NCBI GenBank assembly: GCA_021200775.1 | Contig: JAJQGB010000017.1 | Span: 62,001-126,000, forward strand | DNA from: Oscillospiraceae bacterium | Lineage (GTDB): Bacteria; Bacillota; Clostridia; Oscillospirales; Ruminococcaceae | DNA: 64,000 nt | Reading direction: 5' to 3' | Shown: positions 32,652 through 40,143 of the stretch, piece after piece | Layout of the letters: each line of letters begins with the position of its first letter | How positions within the stretch are numbered: the first letter of the stretch is position 1 | Made by a program: the position numbers and the translations under genes | The notes under the pieces: generated by a model | The model's database searches: none | Seen by the model: only the letters and a program-made list of their open reading frames with translations | What the model was told of the DNA's origin: nothing

Positions 32652-33272
32652 TCAGCCTTCGGTGTGGGGCTTTTCATCGTTTACGTGGATTTCCTCGGCG
32701 ACCTCTTCGGCGGCTTCCTGGATGTCCTCGGCAACTTCGGAGGCGGCTTTGAGGGTTTCGTCAACAGACTCGGGAACCTCGGACTCCTCGTCTTCGTCTT
32801 CGTCTTCGATGTCCTCATCGTCCCATTCGATGGTGTACTCCGCTTCGTGGCGCTCTTCGAGTCTTTCGGCGACCTTGTCGGCGATAATGGAAGCCCATTC
32901 GCTTGCCTTGTCGGCGGCAATGACAATTCCACTCATGACGCCGTCGACGATACTGTTGACAGCCTCGGAAATATCCTGACCGTGACCTTCGTCACAGCAG
33001 TCGCAATCGCACTCATCGTCGTCACATTCGTCACATTCGCACTCGTCTTCGTCGCACTCATCGCACTCACACTCGTGGTCGCATGTGCATTCCTCGCCGT
33101 CCCAGGCTTCGCAGTCTTCACACTCGCAATCGTCGGTGTCGTCAAGACCCTCGAAATCCTCGGTGTCGTCGATTTCCTCGTCGTCACGAACTTTCTTTGC
33201 AAGAGCAAAGCCGAGAGCCGCGGCGGCAGCAGCCGCACCTATTCCTAAAGCTATTTTAAATGCATTACTCAT
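32652..33272 (-). CDS. Acidic Cys-rich membrane-anchored protein (possible metal-binding)
   Basis: A 206-residue protein of a kind I do not recognise. Residues 5-25 (IALGIGAAAAAAALGFALAK) form an uncleaved anchor. Residues about 30-100 are made mostly of Cys, Asp and Glu: 15 cysteines in about 50 residues in patterns such as CECEDC, ECTCDHECEC, DECEC and CDCDCC. A helical part (about 100-150) and a very acidic stretch DDEDIEDEDEDEESE follow, then an amphipathic Ala/Glu-rich tail. The Cys clusters resemble metallothionein or zinc/copper-chelating sequences, with carboxylates that could bind Ca, Zn or Mn. It has its own promoter (TTGCAT-17-TATATT) and terminator. ATG 33272 follows GGAG. The opposite strand is also open but lacks a sensible product. 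Confidence 0.8.
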   Translation of the reverse strand: MSNAFKIALGIGAAAAAAALGFALAKKVRDDEEIDDTEDFEGLDDTDDCECEDCEAWDGEECTCDHECECDECDEDECECDECDDDECDCDCCDEGHGQDISEAVNSIVDGVMSGIVIAADKASEWASIIADKVAERLEERHEAEYTIEWDDEDIEDEDEDEESEVPESVDETLKAASEVAEDIQEAAEEVAEEIHVNDEKPHTEG

Positions 33273-33305
33273 CTGAAAACATCTCCTTCAGTTTTTCTTA
33301 AGTTT

Positions 33306-33334
33306 AATATAGCACACATTTGAGAAAAATGCAA
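33306..33334 (-). promoter_or_regulatory. Promoter of the Cys-rich protein gene
   Basis: Minus strand TTGCAT (33329-33334), 17 bases, TATATT (33306-33311), about 35 bases before the start codon. Confidence 0.7.
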
Positions 33335-33341
33335 TACCCAT

Positions 33342-34064
33342 TTACATATTATCGGTCAAAAACATGATAATGGCGGTCGCCGCCAGAGGTGCAGTCTCGC
33401 ACCGGAGGATTCTGTCCCCGAGCCAGGCTTTTTTAATGCCGTTTTCTTCAAGAATCTTAATCTCGCCCGGCTCAAATCCGCCTTCAGAACCGATAAACAG
33501 CCCGATTTCTGACTTTTTCTGAATCCCGATATCTTTGAGACTGACTCCGCCCTTTTCGTAGCAGACGATGCCCAAATCCATCTCAGCCATCGCTTTAACA
33601 CACTCATCAAAGCTCATTATGTCCGAAACCTCGGGGATAATTCCACGCCCCGACTGCTTCGCCGCTTCGAGAGCTATTTTCTGGAGTCTCTCCCTCTTCG
33701 ACCTGAATCGCTCGTTATCAGGTCTTGAAACACAGCGCTTCGTCAGCACCGGGCAGATTCTCTTGACTCCCAGCTCGACCGATTTCTGAACGATAAGCTC
33801 CAGCTTGTCGAGCTTCGGCATTGCCATAAAGAGTGTCAAATCGATATTCGGCTCGCTTGACGGCGATTCACTTATCACTTTGAGAGAAACATCCTCCCGG
33901 GTTATCCCGATAATCTCGCACCGATAATCCACGCCATCCCGGCAGACAGTGAGTTCGTCCCCGACAGCCATCCGAAGCGATTTCCCGATGTGCTGAGCAT
34001 CCGCCCCGTCGATAGTTATAATCCCGCCAGCAGGTGGTTCACTAACAAAAAACCTCGGCATCAT
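33342..34064 (-). CDS. rsmE: 16S rRNA (uracil-1498-N3)-methyltransferase
   Basis: A 240-residue RsmE, a SPOUT-class enzyme that methylates N3 of U1498 in 16S rRNA using S-adenosylmethionine. An N-terminal PUA-like domain (about 1-70: MPRFFVSEPP, HIGKSLRMAVGDEL) precedes the knotted catalytic domain with LVQKSVELGVKRICPVLTKRC, FIGSEGGFEPGEI and WLGDRILRCETAPLAA, the three cofactor-binding motifs. Length fits the family. Start ATG 34064 (or the next ATG at 34061). It has its own promoter, divergent from the dCMP deaminase operon. Confidence 0.94.
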   Translation of the reverse strand: MMPRFFVSEPPAGGIITIDGADAQHIGKSLRMAVGDELTVCRDGVDYRCEIIGITREDVSLKVISESPSSEPNIDLTLFMAMPKLDKLELIVQKSVELGVKRICPVLTKRCVSRPDNERFRSKRERLQKIALEAAKQSGRGIIPEVSDIMSFDECVKAMAEMDLGIVCYEKGGVSLKDIGIQKKSEIGLFIGSEGGFEPGEIKILEENGIKKAWLGDRILRCETAPLAATAIIMFLTDNM

Positions 34065-34093
34065 ATTGCCCTTTCCAAAAAATCTGTACTTAA

Positions 34094-34122
34094 ATTATAA
34101 TCTTAGCGTCCCCAATTTTCAA
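34094..34122 (-). promoter_or_regulatory. rsmE promoter
   Basis: Minus strand TTGAAA (34117-34122), 17 bases, TATAAT (34094-34099). Confidence 0.75.
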
Positions 34123-34221
34123 GAGTAATTTTGAGATTTCGTTCGTATTTCATGTTGATTTCACAAATGTTGCGCCACAAGCAATCATTGTACATTGTAC
34201 ATTTTACATTGTACATTTCCC

Positions 34222-34250
34222 TTGCATATCTCCCCAAAATGTGCTACACT
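34222..34250 (+). promoter_or_regulatory. Promoter of the dCMP deaminase-tsaE-tsaB-rpiB operon
   Basis: TTGCAT (34222-34227), 17 bases, TACACT (34245-34250), 33 bases before the start codon. Three TGTACAT units lie just upstream (34189-34216). Confidence 0.6.
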
Positions 34251-34283
34251 ATACCTAGTAATTCAATCGAAGGGAGCGATACC

Positions 34284-34769
34284 ATGCGTAGAGACAAGAT
34301 TAATTATTACCTCGACATTGCCGATGCGGTTTCCGAAAGAGGAACCTGTTTGCGTCGGAGATACGGTGCCGTAATCGTCAATAACGACCAGATTATATCG
34401 ACCGGCTATGTCGGAGCACCAAGAGGAAGAAAGAACTGCACCGACCTGGGCTACTGCGTCCGGACTCAACTTAATATCCCGAGAGGCGAGAGATACGAGC
34501 TCTGCCGTTCTGTCCATGCCGAAATGAACGCCATCATCAATGCACCGAGGGAAAGCATGATTGGCGCTTCGCTCTATCTTTGCGGGCGTGAAGTTTCGAC
34601 CGGCGAATACATAAAGAACTCCTCCTGCTGTTCGATGTGCAAAAGGGTCATAATCAACGCCGGAATCGAGCGTGTCTACATCCGTGATGACGACGAAAAC
34701 TACCGTGCAATCGACGTCTTCGACTGGGTGATTAATGACGATTCGGTAGAAGGAAAGTTCGGCTATTAA
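34284..34769 (+). CDS. Deoxycytidylate deaminase (ComEB-like)
   Basis: A 161-residue zinc-dependent cytidine/deoxycytidylate deaminase that makes dUMP from dCMP for thymidylate synthesis. The zinc site is HAEMNAI (His and catalytic Glu) plus SSCCSMCKR (PCxxC-like cysteines); GAPRGRKNCTDLGYC is a family motif of the dCMP deaminase/ComEB group. I chose ATG 34284 (MRRDKINYY), which follows GAAGGGAGCG and fits the family length; the open frame extends back to 34131 without a site. Its TAA overlaps the ATG of tsaE (TAATG), so they are coupled. Confidence 0.9.
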   Translation: MRRDKINYYLDIADAVSERGTCLRRRYGAVIVNNDQIISTGYVGAPRGRKNCTDLGYCVRTQLNIPRGERYELCRSVHAEMNAIINAPRESMIGASLYLCGREVSTGEYIKNSSCCSMCKRVIINAGIERVYIRDDDENYRAIDVFDWVINDDSVEGKFGY

Positions 34770-35218
34770 TGACTAGAATTTTTGAAACACATTCGTCTGA
34801 TGAGACGATAGCTCTTGGAGAAGCTGTGGGAAGACTTCTCCACGGCGGAGATGTTGTCGCTTTTCGGGGAGGACTCGGCGCCGGGAAAACCACCTTTACT
34901 CACGGCTTGGCGGTGGGCTTGGGGCTTCGTGACGACGTCAGCAGTCCGACATTTGCAATAGTAAATGAGTATTCGGAGCCACGGAAAACACCGCTATATC
35001 ACTTCGACATGTACAGAATTGCCGATTCTGATGAGCTCGAATCCATTGGCTTCTATGACTATCTCGATTCTGACGCAGTTTTAGCAATAGAGTGGAGCGA
35101 GAATATCGCAACTGAGCTCCCGGAAAATACGACAATCATTGAATTTCAAGTGACGGGGGAATCCTCCCGGAAGATAACAATAATCGGAGATGAGAGATTT
35201 GACAATATTGGGCATTGA
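34769..35218 (+). CDS. tsaE: tRNA t6A biosynthesis ATPase TsaE
   Basis: A 149-residue P-loop ATPase that works with TsaB and TsaD to transfer threonylcarbamoyl to A37 of ANN-decoding tRNAs. Walker A GGLGAGKTTFTHGLA (about residues 33-47), SPTFAIVNEY (switch) and YHFDMYRI are TsaE hallmarks, as is EWSENIATELP near the C-terminus. It begins inside the stop of the deaminase gene and its last 29 bases overlap tsaB, indicating coupled translation. tsaD is not in the window. Confidence 0.95.
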   Translation: MTRIFETHSSDETIALGEAVGRLLHGGDVVAFRGGLGAGKTTFTHGLAVGLGLRDDVSSPTFAIVNEYSEPRKTPLYHFDMYRIADSDELESIGFYDYLDSDAVLAIEWSENIATELPENTTIIEFQVTGESSRKITIIGDERFDNIGH

Positions 35219-35882
35219 TACCTCCGGCAAAACCGCCTCCTGCGCCGTCTATCGGGACGGAATCATCCTGGGACAGACCACGGTTTACACAAAACTCACC
35301 CATTCGCAGGTGATTCTCCCGTTTATCGAGAAGCTTCTTTCGGACACGGAGCTCACCGTCGCAGATATGGACCTGATTGCCGTCTCGAACGGTCCCGGGT
35401 CCTATACCGGTTTGAGAATCGGCGTTGCACTTGTGAAAGGACTTTGCGCCACCGGCGGCAGGTGCGTTGGAATCTCGACGCTAGAAGCCCTTGCGGCAAA
35501 TTCCGAAGCGGCGAAAGCGACCATCTTTTCGCTTCTTAAAGCCCGCCCGGAGGTTGTCTATTTCGGAGCATACGCTTCAGATGGCGAGAAGCTGACTATG
35601 GTGAAGCCCGACGACGTCACCGGTTACGAAGCCGTGAAAGCTCTTGCAGAAGAGACTCCCGGCGACATAATCCTCACCGGCGACTGCGCCGAGGACATTA
35701 AAGAGAAGCTTTTTGCAGGCGATGAAAGAATCCGCCTGGCTCCCGTCCAGAACCGCCTTCAGCAAGCCACAGGAGTAATCTCTGCGGCACTCGGGCATCT
35801 GGATGAAGCGGGGAGTGCGGAAGATTTAAGAGTAAGATATTTGCAGATAACCAAAGCAGAGAAAGATTTAAAAGAAAGGTGA
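35190..35882 (+). CDS. tsaB: tRNA t6A biosynthesis protein TsaB
   Basis: A 230-residue TsaB, the scaffold partner of TsaD in the threonylcarbamoyl transferase complex. ILGIDTSGKTASCAVYRDG is the ASKHA-fold phosphate-1-like start, and SNGPGSYTGLRIGVALVKGLC is the diagnostic TsaB motif. Family proteins usually begin MxILxIDTS, so a TTG at 35199 (LTILGIDTS) with GGAG nine bases upstream may be the real start rather than the ATG at 35190, whose GGAG is too close. The TGA lies in the ribosome binding site of rpiB. Confidence 0.93.
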   Translation: MRDLTILGIDTSGKTASCAVYRDGIILGQTTVYTKLTHSQVILPFIEKLLSDTELTVADMDLIAVSNGPGSYTGLRIGVALVKGLCATGGRCVGISTLEALAANSEAAKATIFSLLKARPEVVYFGAYASDGEKLTMVKPDDVTGYEAVKALAEETPGDIILTGDCAEDIKEKLFAGDERIRLAPVQNRLQQATGVISAALGHLDEAGSAEDLRVRYLQITKAEKDLKER

Positions 35883-35887
35883 TTATC

Positions 35888-36349
35888 ATGAAAGTAGGAA
35901 TTGGAAACGACCATGCGGGTGCGGAATTGAAGATGGAGATTGTGAAGCACCTTGACGAAATCGGGGTTGATTACATCGATTATGGCGTTGCAGTCGGGGA
36001 GAAGATTGATTATCCCGATGCGGCGGAAATGGTCTGCAAGGAAGTCATAAACGGCACCGTTGACAGAGCGATTCTCATTTGCGGCACCGGAATCGGCATC
36101 TCGATTGCGGCGAACAAGATTAACGGCATCCGTGCCTGCGCCTGTTCAGACGCCTTCTCGGCAAAGTACACCCGGCTTCATAACGACGCCAACGCCCTCT
36201 GCCTCGGCGGCAGGGTAGTGGGAGCAGGTCTTGCCAACGAGCTCGTCGACATCTTCCTCACCACCGACTTTGAAGGCGGAAGACACCAGAGAAGAGTGGA
36301 TTTGATTACGAAGCTCGAGGAGAAAAACCGAGTAAAAGAGCAGAATTAA
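35888..36349 (+). CDS. rpiB: Ribose-5-phosphate isomerase B
   Basis: A 153-residue RpiB that interconverts ribose 5-phosphate and ribulose 5-phosphate in the pentose phosphate pathway. IGNDHAGAELK at the N-terminus, the anion-binding ICGTGIGISIAANKINGIRAC with the catalytic Cys region, RLHNDANALCLGGRVVG and the C-terminal FEGGRHQRRVDLI are all typical. ATG 35888 follows AAAGGTGATT. It is the last gene of the four-gene operon. Its last 44 bases overlap the end of the convergent P-type ATPase gene, so the 3' ends of the two mRNAs must be complementary. Confidence 0.95.
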   Translation: MKVGIGNDHAGAELKMEIVKHLDEIGVDYIDYGVAVGEKIDYPDAAEMVCKEVINGTVDRAILICGTGIGISIAANKINGIRACACSDAFSAKYTRLHNDANALCLGGRVVGAGLANELVDIFLTTDFEGGRHQRRVDLITKLEEKNRVKEQN

Positions 36350-38180
36350 CAATAACCAGCACCGACCCGGCATTATGGACAAGTGCGCCGACGACGGGGT
36401 TAAGGGTACCGATGATGGCTAAGATTATCGCAACGACATTCAGGGTCATCGAAAATGTGAGATTCAGTCTGATGGTTCTCATCATGCGTTTCGATAATGC
36501 GATGAGATGAGGAAGTTCGCTTAAATCATCTCCAATGAGAGCTATGTCGGCGGCATCGACGGCAATGTCGCTCCCTATGCTGCCCATCGCAATACCGATA
36601 TCGGCTTTTTTGAGTGACGGTGCGTCGTTCACGCCGTCACCGAGCATGAGAACCTTGTCGCCGCCGGATTGAAGCTCGCCAATTATCCTGAGCTTGTCCT
36701 CCGGCAGACATTCGGAGTATACTTTGTCTATTCCAAGACTATGAGATACCGCTTCGGCGGTATTTTTGCTGTCACCCGTAAGGAGAACCGACTTCACGCC
36801 CAAGGTCTTGAGACTGTCAAGCATGTTCCTGCTTTCTTTGCGAACCGTATCTGAAAGTGCTATAAGCCCGAGGATTTCGCTCTCGCTTGTAACATAAATA
36901 ACCGTACAGCCGGTTTTGAGATACTTTTCGGCTTCGGCGGTTGCGGTTTCGCTTAGATTTATATTTGCCTCGGTGAGCATTTCCTTATTACCGGCAAGAA
37001 TTCTCTGCCCATTCACTTTGGCTTGAACGCCCCGTCCCGGAAGCATCGAAAACTCTTCGCATTTCGGAAGCTCGCCACCATATGAGCTCACAATCGCCTT
37101 TCCTAAGGGATGCTCGGATAACTGCTCCACAGAGGCGCAGAGCTGTAAAATATCTTCATCTGAAATGGTTTCGCAAAGGCTTTTTGAAGCTGAAACGGTC
37201 GGTGTGCCGTAAGTCAGAGTGCCGGTCTTGTCAAAAGTAGCAACGGTGACATCGGCGAGCCGTTCGAGGGCATCTCCTTCTTTGACAAGAAACCCGTGCT
37301 TGGTTGCGTTGCCGATTGCCGCCATAATCGCCGTCGGCGTCGCCAAAACGAGAGCGCACGGGCAGAAGACGACAAGTATTGTAACCGCCCTCAGAATTTC
37401 TCCGCTTATCGCCCAAGTCAGAGCCGCACTCACGAGCGCTATAACGACAATCCATGTCGCCCACCTGTCAGCGAGTCCGACAATCTTCGCCTTTCCGGCA
37501 TCTGCCGATTGCACAAGCTGGATGAGTCTCTGAATCGAACTGTCCGAACCGACTTTTGTGGCTTTCATGTCGAACGCCCCGAACTGGTTGACAGTTCCGC
37601 TTGAAACTTCGTCGCCGGGCTTCTTGTCGACCGGCAGAGATTCTCCTGTCATGATAGCCTGATTTATAGATGTCCGCCCCGAAATGATGATTCCGTCGAC
37701 GGGGACAGTTTCTCCGGGCAGTACTCTGAGAATATCATCGGCTGAAACTTCTTCGGCGGGAATTATCCGCTCGGAATCGCCCGAAATAACCCTTGCCGTC
37801 TGCGGAGTGAGTTTAACGAGTCGCTCAATTCCGGCTCTTGCTTTCGCAACGGTGAGCTCTTCAAGGAGTCCGCCCAACTGCATGATAAATGCAACCTCTC
37901 CCGCCGCAAAGGTCTCACCGATGAGAACGGAAGCGACAAGAGCAAGCGACACGAGAACATCCGCCTTGATGTCGAACTCGGTTACCAAGCCGATTATCGC
38001 CTCAAGAATTATCGGAATCCCGCAAAGGATTATCGCCACCCAAGCAATGTCAAACGGCAAGGGAAGCCCGATAAGACTCAGTAACAGCGACACTCCCGAA
38101 ACCGCCAACAGTGCTATATCCTTCTTTGTTCCGCCGATAGCGAGCACAGATTCAAGCTTCTTCATGGCTTTTTTAATCAT
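36306..38180 (-). CDS. Heavy-metal P1B-type ATPase without HMA domain
   Basis: A 624-residue metal-exporting P-type ATPase. Paired N-terminal helices lead to the actuator (MTGESLP), the membrane metal site FCPCALVLATPTAI, the phosphorylation motif FDKTGTLTYG, the hinge GDGVNDAPSLKKADIGIAMG, and the last helices with HNAGSVLVIVNS. No N-terminal HMA domain. The transported metal is not clear: CPC with HN-GS differs from the CopA at 17735 and could fit Cu, Zn, Cd or Mn. It sits behind a consensus promoter with two ATACCC/GGGTAT operators, and a CsoR-like regulator is encoded 0.8 kb upstream (39005-39280). The 3' end overlaps rpiB by 44 bases. Confidence 0.92.
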   Translation of the reverse strand: MIKKAMKKLESVLAIGGTKKDIALLAVSGVSLLLSLIGLPLPFDIAWVAIILCGIPIILEAIIGLVTEFDIKADVLVSLALVASVLIGETFAAGEVAFIMQLGGLLEELTVAKARAGIERLVKLTPQTARVISGDSERIIPAEEVSADDILRVLPGETVPVDGIIISGRTSINQAIMTGESLPVDKKPGDEVSSGTVNQFGAFDMKATKVGSDSSIQRLIQLVQSADAGKAKIVGLADRWATWIVVIALVSAALTWAISGEILRAVTILVVFCPCALVLATPTAIMAAIGNATKHGFLVKEGDALERLADVTVATFDKTGTLTYGTPTVSASKSLCETISDEDILQLCASVEQLSEHPLGKAIVSSYGGELPKCEEFSMLPGRGVQAKVNGQRILAGNKEMLTEANINLSETATAEAEKYLKTGCTVIYVTSESEILGLIALSDTVRKESRNMLDSLKTLGVKSVLLTGDSKNTAEAVSHSLGIDKVYSECLPEDKLRIIGELQSGGDKVLMLGDGVNDAPSLKKADIGIAMGSIGSDIAVDAADIALIGDDLSELPHLIALSKRMMRTIRLNLTFSMTLNVVAIILAIIGTLNPVVGALVHNAGSVLVIVNSALLLGFSPRAS

Positions 38181-38203
38181 AAAGCACCTCTTTGTTCAAA
38201 ACT

Positions 38204-38259
38204 ATACCCATATGGGTATCCATAGTTTATATTATACTCATACGGGTATAGGTTGTCAA
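38204..38259 (-). promoter_or_regulatory. P-type ATPase promoter with two CsoR/FrmR-type operators
   Basis: Minus strand TTGACA (38254-38259), 17 bases, TATAAT (38231-38236). Palindromes ATACCCATATGGGTAT (38204-38219) and ATACTCATACGGGTAT (38234-38249) are centred 30 bp apart, one downstream of the start point and one in the spacer, the same geometry as at csoR-copA. Confidence 0.88.
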
Positions 38260-38260
38260 G

Positions 38261-38290
38261 AGGCAAAAATAAAACCGCCCAGGTGGGCGG
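38261..38290 (-). terminator. Terminator after hepT
   Basis: Minus strand CCGCCC-acct-GGGCGG followed by TTTTATTTTT; it isolates the toxin-antitoxin transcript from the ATPase promoter. Confidence 0.88.
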
Positions 38291-38297
38291 CTTAAAA

Positions 38298-38645
38298 TCA
38301 GTCTTCTTTCAACTGCTTTTCGCAAAAATCCTTCAAAGTGGGAATATCATTGATAGCGGTTTCCCAGATGACGGCTCGGCTCATGCTTCCATAATTGTGG
38401 GCGACCAGATTACGCATACCTTTCATCGCAGACCATTGCATGAGGTCTGCTGTTTCACTTCTGAATTCGAGTGACAAGCCACCGCTGAGTTCTCCGATTT
38501 GGAGAATACAAAATGAGACAGAACGCTGATAGTCGGCATCTTCATTGAAAATCTCGAACGATTTTCCATAGCGATTTATCGTTTTTTCGATTTCGGCGCA
38601 GTAGTCAAGCATGTGACTCAGTCTTTGCCTGTCAAGCGACTGCAT
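38298..38645 (-). CDS. hepT: HepT-like HEPN RNase toxin
   Basis: A 115-residue HEPN (HepT/DUF86) protein. The catalytic RX4HXY motif is intact: Arg78-NLVA-His83-N-Tyr85. In characterised HepT-MntA systems the HEPN dimer cleaves RNA and is silenced when MntA adds AMP groups to the Tyr of this motif. The gene overlaps mntA by 14 bases and is followed by its own terminator. It is the second gene of the pair, the usual order for MntA-first loci. Activity is inferred from family and intact motif. Confidence 0.88.
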   Translation of the reverse strand: MQSLDRQRLSHMLDYCAEIEKTINRYGKSFEIFNEDADYQRSVSFCILQIGELSGGLSLEFRSETADLMQWSAMKGMRNLVAHNYGSMSRAVIWETAINDIPTLKDFCEKQLKED

Positions 38646-38964
38646 ACAAGCTCACCTTCTCTTTCTCCACATTATCCCTGAACCCGATTTCGCTTGGCAT
38701 TTGTGGCGTTTGGGTGAGGGATGACAGGGTTATCAGGTCGATTTCCTTGCCGAGGGCTTCCGAAAGCTCGGAATAGAGTGCTCCGAGGGCAAACAAGCTT
38801 GTGAGAGCGGTTCCGGTGGTGTCCACTACGAGGTCGATGTCGCTTTCTGCATTCGCAGTCCCACGAGCATACGAGCCATACAAGTATACAGCACGAATCT
38901 CGTATTCTTCCGCAATCGGCTTGACAATCTCCGCAATTTCCTGCAAACTTAAAACTTTATCCAT
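38632..38964 (-). CDS. mntA: MntA-like minimal nucleotidyltransferase antitoxin
   Basis: A 110-residue MNT-fold nucleotidyltransferase. The active-site pattern GSX10DXD is present: Gly30-Ser31 then Asp42 and Asp44 in GSYARGTANAESDIDLVV; a third carboxylate may be in GKEIDLITL. In known systems MntA AMPylates HepT and thereby neutralises it. It lies 40 bases downstream of the CsoR-like regulator gene and may be read through from it. ATG 38964 follows AGGTGTTCC. Confidence 0.88.
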   Translation of the reverse strand: MDKVLSLQEIAEIVKPIAEEYEIRAVYLYGSYARGTANAESDIDLVVDTTGTALTSLFALGALYSELSEALGKEIDLITLSSLTQTPQMPSEIGFRDNVEKEKVSLYAVA

Positions 38965-39004
38965 CGGAACACCTCCTGCATTAAAAACTAATCACTAGCC
39001 ATCG

Positions 39005-39280
39005 TTATCCCATATTCGCAAATCTTTCGACAGCTTTTGTAAAATCTGCGATAGTCTTGTCGGCGTCGCCGTGCTCTATGCCGTCACGAACGCAGTGGTT
39101 GATGTGACCTTCGAGGACAACTTTGCCGCAACCGTGAAGTGCTGACTTTGCGGCGTTAATCTGGGCTAAGATGTCCTCGCAGGGGATATCTTCGTCAATC
39201 ATCCTGTCAATAGCCTCGACCTGCCCGATGATTTTTTTCAGTCTGCGGTGCAGGTTTTCGGAATCCATACATTGTTTCAT
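39005..39280 (-). CDS. CsoR/FrmR-family metal-sensing repressor 2
   Basis: A 91-residue DUF156 regulator, paralogous in type to CsoR at 20262. The ligand set Cys-His-Cys is in IPCEDILAQI and EGHINHCV; the helical core LKKIIGQVEAIDRMIDED is typical. I chose ATG 39280 (MKQCMDSEN) because GGGAGGATCAAA precedes it; upstream in-frame starts lack a site. It probably controls the P-type ATPase at 36306 through the ATACCC/GGGTAT palindromes at 38.2 kb, although the MntA-HepT pair lies between them. Metal specificity is not clear. Confidence 0.87.
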   Translation of the reverse strand: MKQCMDSENLHRRLKKIIGQVEAIDRMIDEDIPCEDILAQINAAKSALHGCGKVVLEGHINHCVRDGIEHGDADKTIADFTKAVERFANMG

Positions 39281-39342
39281 TTTGATCCTCCCAAATAAGC
39301 ATCCGGTTTCGTACTTGTGACGGGCTGGATGCCCCCACAAAT

Positions 39343-40104
39343 TCAGCTCTCCCAGTATCCGTCTCTTATCAGCTTATCCCACACCGGCACGACAATTTTT
39401 ACATTTCTCGTGCCTTGTCTTGACTTCATCGGCTGGACAATCTGGCAGACGTAGCCGTCTTCCATGAGCTTCTGCAATGCGTCTCTGATACTTTCTTCGG
39501 GGACGCCGTTTTTCTTTGAAACTGCGGAAATTACAGTTCTGAATGTAGGTATGACATTCGGCTTGTTTGCAATGCGGGCAAAGTTCGCAATAATCATCAT
39601 GCTGTAGCTCTTCTGGAGGACGTCCTCTGCGGGGAGAGTGACGACCTTTGTCGCCGCAAGCTGAAGCTGACGGGAGAATGAACCCTTGATACCGTATACG
39701 ACCGCCGTCTTTTTAAGAGTCTGATTTATGTACTTCACAACCGACTGAAAATGTCCGTCACCGGTGAAAATTATAATCGCATCGACGTTTTTGCGGTGGT
39801 TTACCGTCTGGTAAATATAGTCGAGCATGATAAAGTCGGTCATGTCCTTTTTGCGGTGAGAATCGGTGTTGCCGGTTTCAACTATTGTGTTGGTGACTGT
39901 GCGAAGCTTCGGGAGCTCTGCTCCGATTTTCGGCTCCGAAAAGTCTCCGAATATCATGACATCTTTAACATCATAGTCCTTTTCAAGCTCCTTGCGCCAG
40001 GCGAGCGGGTCTGTGTCAATACTGTAAAAATTCTGATAGGTATAATACCAGTATTCATAATCTACGAATGCTATTGCCGCTTTTCTTTTCTTAAAGATAC
40101 TCAA
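39343..40104 (-). CDS. NYN-domain protein with winged-helix-like C-terminus
   Basis: A 253-residue protein with an N-terminal NYN/PIN-like domain: AAIAFVDYEYWYYTY (first acidic residue), DSHRKKDMTDFIMLDYIYQT (acidic cluster) and DAIIIFTGDGHFQSVVKYI (the GDGDF-like NYN motif, His in place of the second Asp). The C-terminal part (about 165-253: TVISAVSKKNGVPEESIRDALQKLMEDGYV) looks like a winged helix. NYN proteins are often RNases acting on structured RNA; activity is inferred. The start is a TTG at 40104, preceded by AAAGGAGGAAAATT; no ATG fits. It is the first gene of a run into the CsoR-like gene. Confidence 0.83.
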   Translation of the reverse strand: MSIFKKRKAAIAFVDYEYWYYTYQNFYSIDTDPLAWRKELEKDYDVKDVMIFGDFSEPKIGAELPKLRTVTNTIVETGNTDSHRKKDMTDFIMLDYIYQTVNHRKNVDAIIIFTGDGHFQSVVKYINQTLKKTAVVYGIKGSFSRQLQLAATKVVTLPAEDVLQKSYSMMIIANFARIANKPNVIPTFRTVISAVSKKNGVPEESIRDALQKLMEDGYVCQIVQPMKSRQGTRNVKIVVPVWDKLIRDGYWES

Positions 40105-40143
40105 AATTTTCCTCCTTTCAAATGAATTTTTGTTGCGGAGATT

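Noticed and set aside
32664..33248. Long plus-strand open frame opposite the Cys-rich gene
   Set aside because: It is hydrophobic and biased (many Val/Leu/Phe), as expected from reading GAC/GAG/TGC repeats backwards; it has no ribosome binding site, while the minus-strand gene has a promoter, start signal and terminator.
36669..36854. Small plus-strand frames inside the two P-type ATPase genes
   Set aside because: They lack ribosome binding sites and lie wholly inside genes with unmistakable P-type ATPase motifs.
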